Below are positions 6,525 to 7,494 of a stretch of DNA of 7,494 nucleotides, piece by piece. The translations under genes were made by a program, and so were the position numbers. Origin of the DNA: an uncultured Oscillospiraceae bacterium (GTDB lineage Bacteria; Bacillota_A; Clostridia; Oscillospirales; Oscillospiraceae); contig CAAEDK010000151.1 in assembly GCA_900754605.1 (NCBI GenBank), positions 1-7,494 of the forward strand. Direction: 5' to 3'. The notes under the pieces were generated by a model. The model made no database searches and was not told the DNA's origin. It saw only the letters and a program-made list of their open reading frames with translations. Position 1 is the stretch's first letter. Each line of letters starts with the position of its first letter.

Positions 6525-6596
6525 CCGGGTGTAGCGCAGTTGGTAGCGCGCTTGCTTTGGGTGCGTGTGGCTCGGGTTCGAGCCGTAGTTCTCGGA
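6525..6596 (+). pseudogene. Degenerate tRNA-Pro copy with an identical 5' half
   Basis: The first 37 bases (6525-6561, tRNA positions 1-37 up to the base after the anticodon) are identical to the intact tRNA-Pro at 6707-6743. The 3' half has diverged. It still has TTCGA (6577-6581) and the terminal CTCGGA (6591-6596) at nearly the right offsets, one base short. However, the T stem does not pair, the anticodon stem has a T-T mismatch, the acceptor stem keeps about five of seven pairs, and CCA is replaced by AAA. It is very unlikely to be functional. It may be an old duplication or the left att site of an element that recombined at the anticodon loop. Confidence 0.65.
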
Positions 6597-6706
6597 AAAC
6601 CTGAAAACCCTTGGGACGCCTGGGCTGACAGCACTTTCCACCTCGCCGGTAACTGGTCAAAAATCGGCGTTGACCACATGTTTGACCACATCTAAAAATT
6701 CTATAA
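6597..6706 (+). repeat. Spacer between the two tRNA copies with TTGACCACAT direct repeats
   Basis: No gene is recognisable here. TGGTCAA (about 6655-6661) and TTGACCA (about 6670-6676) form an inverted repeat with an 8-9 nt gap. TTGACCACAT occurs twice, 12 nt apart (about 6670-6691), so three related boxes occupy roughly 37 bp. Short repeats of this kind next to a tRNA resemble arm-type binding sites of tyrosine recombinases, but nothing else here proves it. On the minus strand it can be read as an open frame of no known family. Confidence 0.35.
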
Positions 6707-6782
6707 CCGGGTGTAGCGCAGTTGGTAGCGCGCTTGCTTTGGGAGCAAGATGCCGGGAGTTCGAGTCTCCCCACTCGGACCA
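6707..6782 (+). tRNA. tRNA-Pro(UGG)
   Basis: A 76-base cloverleaf closes fully. The acceptor is CCGGGTG / CACTCGG with one G-T pair, the D stem GCGC/GCGC has loop AGTTGGTA, and the anticodon stem CTTGC/GCAAG has loop TTTGGGA. The anticodon TGG is at 6740-6742 and is followed by G37, as in proline tRNAs. The variable loop is five bases, the T stem is GGGAG/CTCCC with loop TTCGAGT, the discriminator base is A and the CCA end is encoded. A perfect terminator stem starts at the last base. tRNA genes are common integration sites, which fits the debris and foreign gene downstream. Confidence 0.95.
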
Positions 6783-6817
6783 AAAACCTCTGAAATCGTC
6801 TGATTTCAGAGGTTTTT
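6782..6817 (+). terminator. Terminator abutting tRNA-Pro
   Basis: AAAAACCTCTGAAATC (6782-6797) and GATTTCAGAGGTTTTT (6802-6817) form a perfect 16-bp stem with loop GTCT, ending in five T. The stem begins on the last A of the tRNA CCA end. It is symmetrical enough to work in both directions. Confidence 0.9.
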
Positions 6818-6860
6818 GTACTCTTTGCCTGTTGGAAAGTGGCTCGTCTGTAAATCTCTC

Positions 6861-6889
6861 TCGACCAAACTGAAAAATGCTGGTATAAT
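6861..6889 (+). promoter_or_regulatory. Promoter of the truncated phosphatase gene
   Basis: TCGACC (6861-6866) lies 17 nt before TATAAT (6884-6889). The perfect -10 is preceded by TGG, an extended -10 element. The start would be near 6896, about 28 nt before the GTG at 6924. It may now drive the region toward the gajA-like gene, as I see no terminator in between. Confidence 0.55.
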
Positions 6890-6923
6890 GCAGACAATAA
6901 TAAAGTTTCGGAGTTCAATCTGC

Positions 6924-6971
6924 GTGAAAAAGATGCTTTTTATGTGTCACGGCAGGATTTACCTGGTATGA
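6924..6971 (+). pseudogene. 5' stub of a low-molecular-weight protein tyrosine phosphatase gene
   Basis: A GTG start at 6924, with CGGAG (6909-6913) 10 nt upstream, opens a frame reading (M)KKMLFMCHGRIYLV then stop. The first ten residues match the usual N-terminus of low-molecular-weight tyrosine phosphatases (MKKILFVCHGNICRSPMAEF type), where the cysteine of CHGNICRS is catalytic. The match stops right after CHG: the rest of the CX5R loop and about 140 residues are missing. The stub keeps its promoter and ribosome binding site, so this looks like a resident gene cut by insertion or deletion at about 6953. The match is short, so the call is moderate. A chance match cannot be excluded without a search. 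Confidence 0.5.
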
Positions 6972-7109
6972 TAAAAAGTCTCATATTGTCTTATAATCCC
7001 CATCTTTAAGCGCTTTTTGTGTTTCAATCTCAAATTTACTAAAGATTTGCCAATATTTCTGGAAAGTCAGACTTGTGGATTCTAATACCAGAATAAGGAG
7101 CTCAATACT
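6972..7109 (+). other. AT-rich intergenic stretch, nothing recognised
   Basis: Between the phosphatase stub and the TnpV remnant I see no coding homology in either direction, and no clear transposon end. It probably contains the junction between old chromosome and acquired DNA. AAGGAG at 7095-7100 is the ribosome binding site of the TnpV remnant. Confidence 0.4.
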
Positions 7110-7267
7110 ATGGCTGAGATTGAAGAAACACATTTATGATGAGAGATGGCCTTTGGTATGAACGCATTGGCGATTATTATATTCCCGTTCTAACCCTGTC
7201 CTCCAATGAACAGCGACCCATTGGTAAATTCAGAAGAACTCTCGAGGTGGAATATTATGAAATTTGA
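7110..7267 (+). pseudogene. Frameshifted, truncated TnpV-like transposon gene remnant
   Basis: TnpV proteins are small proteins of unknown function carried by Tn4451-type and conjugative transposons of Clostridia. An ATG at 7110 with AAGGAG 9 nt upstream reads MAEIEETHL and then stops at 7137-7139. In another frame, from 7136, the sequence reads MMRDGLWYERIGDYYIPVLT, followed by LSSNEQRPIGKFRRTLEVEYYEI and a stop (7265-7267). The block GDYYIPxLxLxxxExRPIGK is the characteristic N-terminal part of TnpV. The usual 110-120 residue protein is thus broken by a frameshift near 7136 and cut after about 40 residues. The last 11 bases overlap the start of the gajA-like gene, whose ribosome binding site lies inside the remnant. 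It marks a transposon passage through this site. Confidence 0.6.
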
Positions 7268-7494
7268 TGCAGTAACAATAAAAAATTTTAGGAATTTTGA
7301 ATATATAACAATTGATCTAACGAACAAAAATGTTCTTTTTGGAATGAATGATGTTGGAAAGACCAACTTTCTGTATGCATTGAGGTTTTTGTTCGATAAA
7401 GATATCAGAAGGCAAAATTTCATTGATACAGATTATTACAAAAAGAACACCAATACACCAATAGAAATCGTTGTCTCAATAGATATCAGAGACA
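7257..7494 (+). CDS. gajA: GajA-like OLD-family ATPase/endonuclease of a Gabija defence system, 5' part only
   Basis: In Gabija, GajA is an ATP-regulated nicking endonuclease with an N-terminal ABC-type ATPase domain and a C-terminal Toprim nuclease domain; with the helicase-like GajB it defends against phage. Only 79 codons are in the window. They start at the ATG at 7257 with GAGGTGG 6 nt upstream. Residues 1-28 form the RecF/OLD-type N-terminus (ITIKNFRNFE-like, here VTIKNFRNFEYITIDL). The Walker A motif GMNDVGKT is at 29-36, followed by NFLYALRFLFDKDIRR (37-52) and DTDYYKK. From memory this is closely collinear with GajA of Bacillus cereus VD045, including the rare GMND form of Walker A and the FLYALRFLxDKxIR block. 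GC is about 28%, far below the neighbouring core genes, which points to transfer. The Toprim domain and gajB are outside the window, so a lone OLD nuclease cannot be excluded. Confidence 0.75.
   Translation, partial: MKFDAVTIKNFRNFEYITIDLTNKNVLFGMNDVGKTNFLYALRFLFDKDIRRQNFIDTDYYKKNTNTPIEIVVSIDIRD

Noticed and set aside
6489..6695. Plus-strand open frame through the degenerate tRNA and spacer
   Set aside because: Half of it is tRNA sequence, and the remainder matches no family I know.
6466..6918. 150-codon minus-strand open frame across both tRNA copies
   Set aside because: It contains VGRLELPASCSQSKRATNCATP, the typical false protein produced by translating the reverse strand of tRNA genes.
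6992..6997. TATAAT upstream of the TnpV remnant as a promoter for the gajA-like gene
   Set aside because: No acceptable -35 box at 16-18 nt spacing and no extended -10.
7190..7423. 77-codon minus-strand open frame opposite the gajA-like start
   Set aside because: A shadow in AT-rich DNA; the plus strand has a Walker A motif, ribosome binding site and family match.
1..7494. CRISPR array or rRNA genes
   Set aside because: No regularly spaced repeats with unique spacers and no rRNA-like segment were seen on either strand.

Overview
The window looks like a chromosomal segment from a gut-type low-GC-phylum (Firmicutes) bacterium, most like the Oscillospiraceae/Clostridia. The core genes have moderately high GC, AGGAGG-type ribosome binding sites, sigma-A-like promoters and TTG/GTG starts. 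No taxonomic search was possible, so this is inference. The right end is different. The last gene is only about 28% GC (66 of 234 bases counted) and sits in a patch of gene debris beside a tRNA gene, as expected for a transfer hotspot.

Left part (1-3308): on the minus strand, a DAACS-family (sodium:dicarboxylate-type) transporter, a fold-type-I PLP aminotransferase and a RidA/YjgF-type imine deaminase lie in that order. The last two overlap by ATGA, and RidA runs off the left edge. A LysR-type regulator is divergent. The two promoters share their -35 region, and a perfect 21-bp palindrome lies over the regulator's -10 box and just upstream of the transporter promoter. The simplest reading is a regulated module that imports an amino acid or related acid, transaminates it and clears reactive enamine/imine by-products. 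The transporter has unusual residues at positions that bind substrate and sodium in GltPh, so its substrate is probably not plain aspartate/glutamate.

Middle (4203-6404): a CPA2-family cation:proton antiporter has its own good promoter set in an inverted repeat and a structured leader. It converges on trmB (tRNA m7G46 methyltransferase), and a bidirectional terminator separates them.

Right part (6405-7494): a degenerate tRNA-Pro copy precedes an intact tRNA-Pro(UGG) with encoded CCA and an abutting terminator. Next come a promoter and the first ten codons of a low-molecular-weight tyrosine phosphatase gene, cut off, then a frameshifted and truncated TnpV-like transposon gene. The window ends in the start of an OLD-family ATPase/nuclease whose N-terminus closely resembles GajA of the Gabija anti-phage system. 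The partner gajB would lie beyond the window. This tRNA-anchored, AT-rich defence locus is the most interesting part of the window.
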